Source: JAGLOK01 sp963677605 (GTDB lineage: Bacteria; Bacillota; Clostridia; Christensenellales; UMGS416). Taken from it: a stretch of 64,000 nucleotides of DNA. The stretch's first letter is position 1. Each line of letters opens with the position of its first letter. Shown one piece after another: positions 23,690-33,051 of the stretch. The notes under the pieces are model-generated. The model saw nothing but the letters and a program-made list of their open reading frames with translations, was not told where the DNA came from and did no database searches. The position numbers were made by a program, and so were the translations under genes. The DNA is taken from positions 372,001-436,000 of the forward strand of contig CAXXDX010000007.1 in the NCBI GenBank assembly GCA_963677605.2, in the 5' to 3' direction.

Positions 23690-24529
23690 ATGTTGCATAT
23701 GAAGATGATTGAGTTTGATGATAAAGAAAACAAGCCTTATGATATCCTGATTCGCCAGGTGGGTTATGAATCCTGTCTTCCATCGTATAGATATGGTCCG
23801 CATGTAAGGCAGCATTATCTTATTCATTATATAAAAAAGGGAAACGGAATATTTAGATACAAAGATAAAGAAATCGATCTTTTTGAAAACGAAATGTTTC
23901 TTATCTATCCCAATGAAGTAACATATTATGAGGCGGATGATAAGAAACCGTGGGAATATTATTGGTTTGGGTTTGAGGGTACATGCAGCGAAGCATTTTT
24001 GACTTTGATGGGATTTTCAAGAGAAGCAAGAAAAGTTAAATTTAATCTTAGTGCCCGGTTTTCTGTTGACAGAGTAATTAAAGAATTGTCGGACAGAAGA
24101 GTGTTAAGACAAAGCGACAGAATATATGAGACAGCGAAGTTATATGAGATATTCTCCTGGCTTATAAAAAACCGGGAGAGTATAAATAATTCGGAATTAA
24201 AAAATCATTCAGAACCTCTTTTGGCTGCAGCTGTCGAATATATTCGGAGAAGCTACATGCTTGATATTAAGATTGAGGATATTGCAAATCATATTGGAGT
24301 GGACAGAACTCAGCTTTATAGATACTTTGTGAAGGGAATGAATACAAGCCCGCAGAAGTATCTGATCGATACAAGAATGCAGGAAGCCTGCAGGCTTTTA
24401 AAGAGCACCGAATATAAAATAAAACAGATAGCCTACTCGGTAGGCTATCCGGATGAGTATTTGTTTTCAAAAATGTTTAAAAGGAGATTTATGATTTCTC
24501 CAATGAAGTACAGAGAAAACAACAAATAG
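23690..24529 (+). CDS. AraC family regulator, divergent from melA
   Basis: The 279-residue protein has an N-terminal cupin-like sensor domain (about 15-110, RQHYLIHYIKKGNGIFRYKD and the PWEYYWFGFEG segment) and a C-terminal pair of helix-turn-helix motifs (YMLDIKIEDIANHIGVDRTQ and EYKIKQIAYSVGYPDEYLFS). This layout is that of sugar-responsive AraC regulators such as MelR/RafR. The start may be 23690 or the ATG at 23699; neither has a strong ribosome binding site. Divergent placement points to control of the alpha-galactosidase gene. Confidence 0.88.
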   Translation: MLHMKMIEFDDKENKPYDILIRQVGYESCLPSYRYGPHVRQHYLIHYIKKGNGIFRYKDKEIDLFENEMFLIYPNEVTYYEADDKKPWEYYWFGFEGTCSEAFLTLMGFSREARKVKFNLSARFSVDRVIKELSDRRVLRQSDRIYETAKLYEIFSWLIKNRESINNSELKNHSEPLLAAAVEYIRRSYMLDIKIEDIANHIGVDRTQLYRYFVKGMNTSPQKYLIDTRMQEACRLLKSTEYKIKQIAYSVGYPDEYLFSKMFKRRFMISPMKYRENNK

Positions 24530-25255
24530 TTATGCGATTAGATTTTGCAGAATGATGTTTCGCACATTGTCAATAAACTCAGCTTCATTTGCCTTTTTTA
24601 CATCTGAGATATCTATCGGCTTTGATACCGTTACTTCAACCCTGGCAGGCTTTAGACGTCTTCCGTTATAGGAAATGACTTTGTGTGAATTTTTTATTGT
24701 AATAGGCACAATCGGAACTTTGCTTTTTGTTGCAAGCCTTAGCCAGCCTTTTTGAAACTCAAGCGTTTCACCGCCGTCGTTTAGTTTACCCTCGGGGAAG
24801 ACCACCATGGAATGGCCGTCTTTTAAATTTTGTGTGGCTTCTGCTATACACATAAATTGCTGTCTTATATCGCTTCTGTCCATAAATACGCAGCCCATGT
24901 GCTTCATCCATGTTCTAAGGATATATGCCCTTTGATATTCCTTTATTGATATAAATCCTTTAGGTTTGTTGATAAAACCCTCGATGATGATACTGTCCAT
25001 ATGCCCTTGATGGTTGCTTACAAATAAAACAGGGGTATTTTTAGGAATGTTCTCAAGACCGCGAACCTTTATCCTCGAGCCTGTTGCAAAAAAAAGCGCT
25101 TTTGCCATAGTGTGCATAAACAAATATGCGAACAACTCTCTTTGCTTTATTTTCTTTCTGTAGTTTAGGTATTTTGGAAACAGTATGAACGGATAGGTAA
25201 AAAATAATAGCATGTATGCAGCTGAATACCAAAACAATGCTCTGACTTTAGACAT
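24530..25255 (-). CDS. plsC: 1-acyl-sn-glycerol-3-phosphate acyltransferase (PlsC family)
   Basis: Acylates lysophosphatidate at the membrane in phospholipid synthesis. The 241 residues have an N-terminal membrane anchor (about 6-25) and the four acyltransferase motifs, including SNHQGHMDSI (HxxxxD), GCVFMDRSDIRQQ, and VVFPEGKLNDGGE, then VPIVPITIKNS. The ATG at 25255 lies six bases after AAAGGAG; the in-frame ATG at 25261 touches that site. It abuts the convergent AraC gene directly at 24529/24530. Confidence 0.88.
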   Translation of the reverse strand: MSKVRALFWYSAAYMLLFFTYPFILFPKYLNYRKKIKQRELFAYLFMHTMAKALFFATGSRIKVRGLENIPKNTPVLFVSNHQGHMDSIIIEGFINKPKGFISIKEYQRAYILRTWMKHMGCVFMDRSDIRQQFMCIAEATQNLKDGHSMVVFPEGKLNDGGETLEFQKGWLRLATKSKVPIVPITIKNSHKVISYNGRRLKPARVEVTVSKPIDISDVKKANEAEFIDNVRNIILQNLIA

Positions 25256-25413
25256 TAACATCTCCTTTATAAAAAATATAGTATATTATATACTGAATAT
25301 AAGCTTTACAAAAGTTAATTATTAGCATTACATTAAATGTTTACGGATTTAATGACAATCATCTATGATTATGAGATAATCTGAAAACATAAAAAAGAAA
25401 AAGAGGAAGTATT

Positions 25414-26343
25414 ATGTTGCTTGAAACCACGAACTTAAAAAAGCACTTTAAAAGCGTCAAGGCAGTAAACGGCGTTAACCTTAAGGTTCAGGAAGGCGAA
25501 TGTCTTGGATTTCTGGGGCCTAACGGTGCGGGAAAATCAACTACCATATCTATGATATCGACACTGATTAAGCCGACTGAAGGAGAAGTATTTTACAGAG
25601 GAGAAAATGTTCATAAAAATCCCAAAACGCTTCAGAAAGAACTTGGATATGTTCCGCAGGAGATTGCACTATATCCTACGATTTCAGGGAAAGACAATCT
25701 AAACTTCTGGGGAAGGGCATACGGGCTTCGAGGCAGCGAGCTTAAAAAACGCTTCAATGAAGTTGCTGATATAGTCGGCATTGATGAGCGACTGAAAGAC
25801 AAAGTGGATAATTACTCAGGCGGTATGAAAAGGCGACTAAACATAGGAGCTGCGCTTATGGGCAGTCCGAAGTTTATCATAATGGATGAGCCGACTGTCG
25901 GAATCGACCCACAGTCGCGCAAATATATACTGGACACTGTTATTGAACTGAACCGTCAGGGTACGACTGTTATATATACAAGCCATTATATGGAGGAAGT
26001 CGAATACCTGTGCAACAGGATTTGCATAATGGACAAAGGCGAGATAATTGCTCAGGGAACAAAGAAAGAGCTTGTCGAGCTTTTGGATGATGATGAGCAG
26101 ATTAATATTATTGCAGACAAAAAGGTTGAAGGACTTCCGGAAAAGCTTATCTCTTTGGATTACGTTGACGACGCGCAGTATTCGGATGAAACGCTTATTG
26201 TAACCGGCAAAAAGCTGGAAGGTAGATTTACCGACCTTCTAAATGAAATAAGCAAAGAATGCAGGGTAAAATCGTTTGAAAGCGTAGTTCCGAATCTTGA
26301 AGCTGTGTTTATTCACCTTACTGGAAGAGCCCTCAGGGATTGA
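25414..26343 (+). CDS. ABC-2 type exporter, ATP-binding protein
   Basis: A 309-residue ATPase with Walker A LGPNGAGKSTTISMI, Q-loop VPQEIALYPTISG, signature YSGGMKRRLNIGAAL, Walker B FIIMDEPTVGIDPQSR and the H-loop in YTSHYMEEVEYLC. The C-terminal 80 residues form the extra domain found in DrrA/NatA-type exporters. It is followed directly by two ABC-2 permeases, so the three genes make one exporter. The substrate could be a drug, peptide or ion and cannot be decided. Confidence 0.92.
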   Translation: MLLETTNLKKHFKSVKAVNGVNLKVQEGECLGFLGPNGAGKSTTISMISTLIKPTEGEVFYRGENVHKNPKTLQKELGYVPQEIALYPTISGKDNLNFWGRAYGLRGSELKKRFNEVADIVGIDERLKDKVDNYSGGMKRRLNIGAALMGSPKFIIMDEPTVGIDPQSRKYILDTVIELNRQGTTVIYTSHYMEEVEYLCNRICIMDKGEIIAQGTKKELVELLDDDEQINIIADKKVEGLPEKLISLDYVDDAQYSDETLIVTGKKLEGRFTDLLNEISKECRVKSFESVVPNLEAVFIHLTGRALRD

Positions 26344-26352
26344 GGTGGATGA

Positions 26353-27684
26353 ATGTTAAACAGTATTATTAAAGATTTAAAAGTCAATATTTTAAACGGC
26401 AAGCAGATGCTTATAATAATCGCTATGCCCGTTGTATTGACTGTTATACTAAGCTTTGCACTGGGCGGCACGTTTTCGCCGTCAGGTCTGTCTAAGCCAA
26501 TAAATGTGGCTGTCGTAAAGCTTTATGACAGCGAGTATACCAATGATGAAATGCTGGCCGAACTTTTTGACACAAGCGTGATGCCAGAGCAGATGATTGA
26601 TGCATATAAAGCGCAGATGGATGTGCTTAATCCCGAGCAGATGTTTTTTGAAGGATTTTTGGATTCACAAGACATAAAAGGGATAATGAATTACAGCATT
26701 ATGAGCGAAGCTGAAGCAGAAGAAGCAATAAATGAAGGAAATGTTGCGGCTGCAATTATAATTCCGGAAAATTTCATTTCAGCTACATATTTAAATATGT
26801 TTGCAGAAGGCGAGCAGGCTGAATTTAAGATAATTGCAGATGTTTCCTACAGCTACAGCGGTGAGATAGTGCGCCAGGTTATAAAGGCATTTACAGACAG
26901 CTTGTCTGTTTCTTTTGCCAATAAGCAGGTGTTTGATGAAATCGGCAGCGAGTATCTCAGTCCTATAGAACTTGGCATAAAAACACAGGAATTTTTCGGC
27001 AACCTTGAAAGCCAAACATCGGAAGCTATATCGGATATAAAAACTGAGTCGGTTGACCAGTATAAGCTGGTGGACAGCTTTACCTACTATACGGCAGCTA
27101 TGCTTTGTATGTTTATGCTTTTTTCTGCAGGCATCGGAGGCCGCAGCATGCTGGAGGAAAAAGAAAACATTACATTCGACAGGATGAAAGTTTTGGGTGT
27201 AACTTATTTTCAGATGATGGTTTCAAAAATGGTTGTGGTATTTTTGATCTGTCTATTACAGAGCGCAGTAATGATAACGCTTTCCTCTTTGCTTTTCGGT
27301 GTTGACTGGGGCAACTACTTTGCTGTTGTTATAATCGCCCTGTGCGGCTCGTTTGCAATAGGCGGGCTGGGAAGTTTCATAGGCTCAATATCATTGCGCT
27401 CGGGAAATTTCAAGCTGGCAAATGCATTTGAGGGAGCAATAGTGCAGGTGCTTGCGCTTCTGGGCGGAAGCTATATACCTCTTTCAATATTACCGAAGTT
27501 TTTTACAAAAATATCAAAGTTCACGGTTAACGGACAAGCCCTTTCTGCCTATCTAAAAACAGCTCAGGGAATGGGCATAGGCAGCATCGGAACCGAACTT
27601 CTAATAATTCTCGTTTTCGGAGCGATTTTCTTCGGAGCAGCGTGGCTTATTATAAGCTCTGAAAGGAGGAAAGAAAATGCTTGA
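26353..27684 (+). CDS. ABC-2 type exporter permease 1
   Basis: The 443 residues have one N-terminal span (about 20-38), a large extracytoplasmic domain of about 200 residues, and five C-terminal spans beginning near residue 240. GGRSMLEEKENITFDRMKVL is the usual cytoplasmic coupling segment of ABC-2 permeases. It overlaps the next permease by eight bases. Together they presumably form a heterodimer with the ATPase encoded at 25414. Confidence 0.88.
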   Translation: MLNSIIKDLKVNILNGKQMLIIIAMPVVLTVILSFALGGTFSPSGLSKPINVAVVKLYDSEYTNDEMLAELFDTSVMPEQMIDAYKAQMDVLNPEQMFFEGFLDSQDIKGIMNYSIMSEAEAEEAINEGNVAAAIIIPENFISATYLNMFAEGEQAEFKIIADVSYSYSGEIVRQVIKAFTDSLSVSFANKQVFDEIGSEYLSPIELGIKTQEFFGNLESQTSEAISDIKTESVDQYKLVDSFTYYTAAMLCMFMLFSAGIGGRSMLEEKENITFDRMKVLGVTYFQMMVSKMVVVFLICLLQSAVMITLSSLLFGVDWGNYFAVVIIALCGSFAIGGLGSFIGSISLRSGNFKLANAFEGAIVQVLALLGGSYIPLSILPKFFTKISKFTVNGQALSAYLKTAQGMGIGSIGTELLIILVFGAIFFGAAWLIISSERRKENA

Positions 27685-28825
27685 ACACATAAAGTTAAGA
27701 ATGAAGCTTTTAAAAGATGATATTGTACTGGTTGTTGTTATGCTTGCAATGGCTATAGTTCTTACAATGATTTTCGGACAGGCTTTCGGGGAAGACTATG
27801 AACCAATTGTTCAGGTTGTAGATCTAGACAAAAGCGGGGCTTCGGCAGCTTTTTACAATATGCTTAAAGATGATGTGGAAGGATTTGATTTCCGCGATGG
27901 AGAGCTTTCCGCGATGGAGGAGTTTGTAAAAGAGAGCGGGATTCTTGCGGGAGTGGTCTTGGAGGAAGGATTTAGCGAAGACTACTCAAAGATTAAAATA
28001 GTTTCGGGAAAAAGCGCGGTTGAAGTAATGCAGCTTAAAAATGCATTGTCACAGGAAATATCGCTTATGCAAAACAAAGAAAGGCTTTCTACGGCTATAA
28101 CTATGGCTTTGGATATTGGAGAAGACATAGAATCTGAAGTTTCTGAAGTGTTTGATGAAAAATATGCAGAAAAGTCATATGTTACAACGATAGAGACAAT
28201 AGGCGAGAGCAGATGGAGCGGCTATAACAATCTGATGCACTATGTGCTCGGCTTTATGCTGTTCTTTTCAACTTTTTCTATGGTGTTCGTTATGGCGGAC
28301 ATTCTAAAAGAAAAAAAGCTTCACATATTCCAGCGCAATCTTGTGTCTCCTATTTCGGGAGCATCCCAGCTTGCCGCAAAGATGTTTGTGACATTCCTTT
28401 TAGGATTTGCGCAGGTTGCAATCGTATTGCTTGCCGGGAAATACCTTTTCGGAATTGAATGGGGAGATAACCTTGGAATACTCCTTGCGATATCAGCTTG
28501 TTATGTTCTGACATTTACCTGCTTGGGATTGTTCCTTGCAAGCATTGTGAAATCATATGACCAGCTTGGAGCTATGACGCCGATTATATTGGTTAGCACA
28601 GCTATGCTGGGCGGATGCATGTGGCCGATGGAGCTTATCACAAACAAAGTTCTCCTAGGGCTGGGAAATATCACTCCTCAGAAATGGGCGCTTTCCGCAA
28701 TGGAAAGCATCGCCATGAAGGGGGCGCCGGCATCTACCGCAGTAGTCCCGATGCTTGTGCTTTTAGGTATGGCAGTTGTCTATTTCCTGCTTGGACTTCG
28801 GGTTATGAAGAAAGATCTGGTATAA
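27677..28825 (+). CDS. ABC-2 type exporter permease 2
   Basis: A 382-residue partner with the same architecture: N-terminal span (about 15-33), an extracytoplasmic domain to about 180, and five to six C-terminal spans, with the coupling segment DILKEKKLHIFQRNLVSPIS. The AGGAGG site lies in the end of the upstream gene. The unit is closed by the hairpin at 28839-28869. Confidence 0.88.
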   Translation: MLEHIKLRMKLLKDDIVLVVVMLAMAIVLTMIFGQAFGEDYEPIVQVVDLDKSGASAAFYNMLKDDVEGFDFRDGELSAMEEFVKESGILAGVVLEEGFSEDYSKIKIVSGKSAVEVMQLKNALSQEISLMQNKERLSTAITMALDIGEDIESEVSEVFDEKYAEKSYVTTIETIGESRWSGYNNLMHYVLGFMLFFSTFSMVFVMADILKEKKLHIFQRNLVSPISGASQLAAKMFVTFLLGFAQVAIVLLAGKYLFGIEWGDNLGILLAISACYVLTFTCLGLFLASIVKSYDQLGAMTPIILVSTAMLGGCMWPMELITNKVLLGLGNITPQKWALSAMESIAMKGAPASTAVVPMLVLLGMAVVYFLLGLRVMKKDLV

Positions 28826-28838
28826 AACTGATTAAAGC

Positions 28839-28875
28839 GAAAGCTCCGAAGATTATCTTCGGAGCTTTCTTCATA
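28839..28875. terminator. Shared terminator between exporter and gdhA
   Basis: GAAAGCTCCGAAG (28839-28851) and CTTCGGAGCTTTC (28857-28869) form a perfect 13-base stem. It lies between convergent genes and can serve both strands. Confidence 0.8.
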
Positions 28876-28894
28876 TGATAAAATAAAGGATATA

Positions 28895-30235
28895 TCAGTA
28901 GGCGATGCCTTGCTGATACATAGCCTCCGCGACTTTCATAAAGCCTGCTATGTTTGAACCCAGAACAAGATTTCCCGGATCGCCGAATTCCTCCGCAGCT
29001 TCGCTTGCTTTTTGGAAGATATCTGCCATTATGCCTTTTAGCATATCATCCACTTTATCAAACGGCCATGAGTAGCGTGCGCTGTTCTGGCACATTTCAA
29101 GTCCGCTTGTTGCAACGCCGCCTGCGTTTGCTGCTTTGCCCGGTCCGTATAAAACTCCGTTTTCCTGCAAAACTGTAATTCCATCCGGAGTAGTTGGCAT
29201 GTTTGCGCCTTCAGCCACAGCGATACATCCGTTTTTAACAAGAGCTTCAGCCGAAGCCTTGTCCAGCTCATTCTGTGTTGCGCAGGGAAGAGCTATATCG
29301 CAAGGTATCTTCCAAATGTCAGTCGATACATCTCCGTATACTGCCTCGGGATGATGCTTAAGGTATTCTTTGATGCGCTTTCTTTCAACTTCCTTAAGCA
29401 GCTTTATTAAGTCAAGATCAATACCGCGTTCATCATATATATAGCCGGATGAATCATTTAGCGCGACAACTTTCGCGCCAAGCTCAGTAGCTTTTTCCGT
29501 GGCATAAATTGCTACGTTTCCTGAGCCGGAGATGACGACTCTTTTTCCCTCAAAAGAATCGCCTTTTGATTTAAGCATTTCGTTTGCGAAATAACATGTG
29601 CCGTATCCTGTTGCTTCCTTGCGCACCAAGCTTCCGCCCCATGTAAGTCCTTTGCCTGTTAAAGTTCCCGTAAAGTCATTGCGCAGCCTTTTAAGCTGTC
29701 CGAACATATAGCCTATCTCTCTTGCGCCAGTTCCGATATCTCCTGCGGGAACGTCGGTGTCCGGTCCGATGTGGCGGGAAAGCTCAGTCATAAAGCTTTG
29801 GCAAAAACGCATTACTTCATTGTCTGATTTGCCTTTCGGGTCAAAGTCGCTTCCGCCTTTGCCGCCGCCCATTGGCAGGCCTGTAAGCGAATTTTTGAAT
29901 ATCTGCTCAAAGCCCAAAAACTTGATTATGCCTAAGTTTACCGAAGGATGCAGTCTTAAGCCGCCTTTATACGGGCCGATTGCAGAGTTAAACTGAACTC
30001 TGAATCCGCGGTTTACACGGACTTTGCCTTGATCGTCCACCCAGGGAACACGGAACATTATCTGCCTTTCAGGCTCGACAATTCTTTCGAAAATTCCGGA
30101 TTCAACATAATGAGGATACTTTTTTGCAACCGGTTCAAGGGATTCCAGAACTTCATCTACAGCTTGGATAAATTCTTTCTGCTCGCCGTCCATAGCGCGC
30201 ACTTTTTCTCTTACACCTTCTAAAACTTTCATCAT
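28895..30235 (-). CDS. gdhA: NADP-type glutamate dehydrogenase
   Basis: Interconverts 2-oxoglutarate plus ammonia and glutamate. The 446-residue length and the motifs fit the hexameric small GDH (GdhA): GYKGGLRLHPSVNLGIIKFL-like substrate loop (here GPYKGGLRLHPSV), catalytic Lys in MGGGKGGSDFDPKGKSD, DVPAGDIGTGAREIGYMFG, and the dinucleotide motif SGSGNVAIYATEKA. Single gene on the minus strand, convergent with the exporter operon. It supplies glutamate for the aminotransferases that finish Phe and Tyr synthesis. Confidence 0.96.
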   Translation of the reverse strand: MMKVLEGVREKVRAMDGEQKEFIQAVDEVLESLEPVAKKYPHYVESGIFERIVEPERQIMFRVPWVDDQGKVRVNRGFRVQFNSAIGPYKGGLRLHPSVNLGIIKFLGFEQIFKNSLTGLPMGGGKGGSDFDPKGKSDNEVMRFCQSFMTELSRHIGPDTDVPAGDIGTGAREIGYMFGQLKRLRNDFTGTLTGKGLTWGGSLVRKEATGYGTCYFANEMLKSKGDSFEGKRVVISGSGNVAIYATEKATELGAKVVALNDSSGYIYDERGIDLDLIKLLKEVERKRIKEYLKHHPEAVYGDVSTDIWKIPCDIALPCATQNELDKASAEALVKNGCIAVAEGANMPTTPDGITVLQENGVLYGPGKAANAGGVATSGLEMCQNSARYSWPFDKVDDMLKGIMADIFQKASEAAEEFGDPGNLVLGSNIAGFMKVAEAMYQQGIAY

Positions 30236-30368
30236 ATGCTCCTTTTATATTAATTATGGGATGGCTGGTCTTCCTAACTTAAATTTATCACACAAAAAGA
30301 AGGATAACAATTATAAGGGTTATGATAATGCAGGAAAACTTGCATATTAAGTTTTTTTGAGAAATACT

Positions 30369-32072
30369 TTATTTAATTAGCTTAAAGGATTTTGAAGTTA
30401 ATTTTTTCTGTACGGCAGTATATAAAACTGTGTTGTTTTTGCCCTTATGCTTTGCTTGATAAAGCGCGTAATCGGCTTTTTCAAGCATGGACTTGAAGTC
30501 TTCTTTTTCATATGAGATATAATAGCCTAAAGAAATTGTCATTTTAATGTGTTCGCCTTGGTATATAAACGGTGTAGTCTCAACTTCTTTGCGTATGCGT
30601 TCCAAGATAGAATTTACGGACTCTGCTGAATTCTGATTTAAAAGCAGGATGAATTCATCTCCGCCGTATCTGCCCAGTATATCTCCTTCCCTTAATAGAG
30701 AGGTGATTACTTTTGACATATGGATGAGAGCTTCATCGCCTGTTATGTGGCCGAAAGAGTCATTAATTGTTTTAAAATCATCAATATCATATACTGCAAA
30801 TGCAACGGGCGGCTCCATTTCCAGAATGATGTTTTTCATAAACTCAACATTGTAAAGACCTGTGAGGTTATCAATAATTGATTTCTTGTGTGTTGTCTCA
30901 ATATTCACCTGAAGTTCATGCATGTCTATAAATATTATAGTTAAGGCTACAATCATAAACGACGGCATAATAACAACTGTAACAGAATCCATGTATGAGT
31001 ATTGCATTACTTCGCTTATATTCCAAACCAGTATATAAACGACGGACGTTCCTGCAAGAGTCAGCATTAATTTTGCTTCCGCATATTTTTTGAGATTAAC
31101 AACCGACAGGTATATCCAGTATAAAATCATCGGTATCATTATAAAAGTCAGCACTGTGTAAAGTGATTTGTAAGATACCATGTTGTTAACTGCGATTGTT
31201 GGAATCAGAACTATTAAAGAATATATAGATATAAACAGGCGGTTAAATTTTTCTTTTTTAAAAATATGTCTGAAAAAAAGTGTTCCCATACCTGCTGCCA
31301 ATAAATTAGATGAAACTATAATTTTCTTAAATAGTAAAAAATCTAAAGACAGATGAGTGAGCTCAAAATATTCTATATAGCCTATCATCATAACCGAAAG
31401 TGATACTATTACTATGAGATATTTTTTTCTTTTACTCTTAAACAAAAACATCATCAGTACAATAATAAGAAAGAGGATGATAGAGATACCGAAAACACCC
31501 TGCTTTATGTCAAATGACTTATAGTTTTTTAGTTTGATTGACCGTGAGTATCCGTCAATAATCAGTGGGTTTCCAAGGCCTCCGCTCATGTAGCGGCTGT
31601 ATTGAATGATTTTAAGCTCGTTTATTTCGCGGTCAAACAATGAAGCTTCAATTGTGTAGGAATAGTTTTTTGTCCAAAGGCTGGAATTATATTCTTTGAT
31701 ATCCCCGCCGACGGCGATACTTTTGTCGTTGATTAATATTTCAAAAGCTTCACACTGTAGGTTTGGAGTGTAGATTGTAAGATATTTTTCACCTATTGCA
31801 TTTATGTCGGATTTTTGTATTTGGGAGGTGAATACTGTTTCTATGTCTTCTGTATGGTCTTTTATATGGTATGAAAAATCAATGTTTTCGCTCAGAAGCT
31901 GTTCATCTATAATTATTATTGCGTCATTTGAGGTATATGATAAATAGAAGTTGTTTTGAAGAAAGGATGAGACAATAAAAAACATTGTTATAGCCATAAC
32001 CGTAACAACGGAAAAGTTTATTACATGCTTTTTTAACTGAGCATTTTCTGCCGTTTTGAAGTCCTTATTCAA
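30369..32072 (-). CDS. Membrane diguanylate cyclase with 7TM sensor
   Basis: The 567-residue protein has an N-terminal span (about 20-40), an extracytoplasmic domain of about 140 residues, seven spans (about 190-385) of the 7TMR-DISM kind, then a GGDEF domain (about 395-555). The active site GRYGGDEFILLL is intact and is preceded by a REGD inhibitory site at the standard distance, so active, product-inhibited c-di-GMP synthesis is expected. The signal is unknown. It stands alone on the minus strand, and I saw no c-di-GMP riboswitch in the window. Confidence 0.93.
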   Translation of the reverse strand: MNKDFKTAENAQLKKHVINFSVVTVMAITMFFIVSSFLQNNFYLSYTSNDAIIIIDEQLLSENIDFSYHIKDHTEDIETVFTSQIQKSDINAIGEKYLTIYTPNLQCEAFEILINDKSIAVGGDIKEYNSSLWTKNYSYTIEASLFDREINELKIIQYSRYMSGGLGNPLIIDGYSRSIKLKNYKSFDIKQGVFGISIILFLIIVLMMFLFKSKRKKYLIVIVSLSVMMIGYIEYFELTHLSLDFLLFKKIIVSSNLLAAGMGTLFFRHIFKKEKFNRLFISIYSLIVLIPTIAVNNMVSYKSLYTVLTFIMIPMILYWIYLSVVNLKKYAEAKLMLTLAGTSVVYILVWNISEVMQYSYMDSVTVVIMPSFMIVALTIIFIDMHELQVNIETTHKKSIIDNLTGLYNVEFMKNIILEMEPPVAFAVYDIDDFKTINDSFGHITGDEALIHMSKVITSLLREGDILGRYGGDEFILLLNQNSAESVNSILERIRKEVETTPFIYQGEHIKMTISLGYYISYEKEDFKSMLEKADYALYQAKHKGKNNTVLYTAVQKKLTSKSFKLIK

Positions 32073-32138
32073 TTATGACCTCTTATGTCAGATATTATCC
32101 TATTTATGATATCAAATATAGGTTTGACAGTCAAACGA

Positions 32139-33050
32139 TTATCTTCCCGCAGGAGGAGGTGCGGTAAATCTTTTTCCAAGGGCGGCAGCAATCAGTGATA
32201 CTGCCAGTTCGGCGGTTTGGTTTTTTATGTCCAGAATTGGGTTTGTTTCAGCAAAATCTATAGAGCATAGTCCGCTTGCTTCGGATATCATCTCAACGAT
32301 AAGGTGCGACTCTCTGTAAGTAAAACCGCCTTTTTTGGGTGTACCGACACCGGGGGCTTCTTCGGGGGTTACGGCGTCCATGTCAAAGCTTAAGTGAAAG
32401 CCGTTTGTTCCGCCGGTTACAATTGACAGTGCCTTATCCATCACGCCTTTTATTCCAATCATATCAACATCTGCCATGCTGAAAACTTTTATGCCGTATT
32501 TTTTCACAATCTCGAGCTCATCCGCATCCACCTCGCGGTTTCCGACTACAACGCATTTTTCCGGATTGATATAGGAAACATCCTGTTCTTTAAACGGTGA
32601 AAGTGTGCTTTCAGCGCATCCTGTAGCAGCAGCGAGAGACATACCGTGTATATTTCCGGAGTATGTGGTTTTAAGCGTGTTGCAATCACAGTGTGCATCT
32701 ATCCATAAAACGCCGATATCTCCTTTAGCTTTTTGGGCACCGAGCATGGTTCCTATTGATATAGAGTGATCTCCTCCTAAGGTCAAAGCGGTGTTTCCCT
32801 TTTTTATGCTTTCATATACTCTGCTGTAGAGAGCTTTGTTGACTTTGTTTACCGCATTAAGGATTTCCTCGTAATCCGAAGAATCGAAAGAAATTTTAGG
32901 AACATCTATGTTGCCGCGGTTTGTGTAGCTTAAACCTAGAAGATTTAATTCTTTTTCTAAGCCTGCATACCGAATGGCATCAGGTCCCAAGTCAGTTCCG
33001 TTTTTGCGGATTCCCAAGCATGTCGGTGCACCGAATATATCAACACTCAT
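32139..33050 (-). CDS. rocF: Arginase
   Basis: Hydrolyses arginine to ornithine and urea. The 303 residues carry all binuclear manganese ligands: GGDHSISIGTM, DAHCDCNTLKT, and SFDMDAVTPEEAPGVGTPK. The start is the ATG at 33050, six bases after AGAGG and one base after the glpK stop; a TTG further upstream is less likely. It is the third gene of a rocD-glpK-rocF unit and makes the substrate for the ornithine aminotransferase of the same unit. Confidence 0.93.
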   Translation of the reverse strand: MSVDIFGAPTCLGIRKNGTDLGPDAIRYAGLEKELNLLGLSYTNRGNIDVPKISFDSSDYEEILNAVNKVNKALYSRVYESIKKGNTALTLGGDHSISIGTMLGAQKAKGDIGVLWIDAHCDCNTLKTTYSGNIHGMSLAAATGCAESTLSPFKEQDVSYINPEKCVVVGNREVDADELEIVKKYGIKVFSMADVDMIGIKGVMDKALSIVTGGTNGFHLSFDMDAVTPEEAPGVGTPKKGGFTYRESHLIVEMISEASGLCSIDFAETNPILDIKNQTAELAVSLIAAALGKRFTAPPPAGR

Positions 33051-33051
33051 A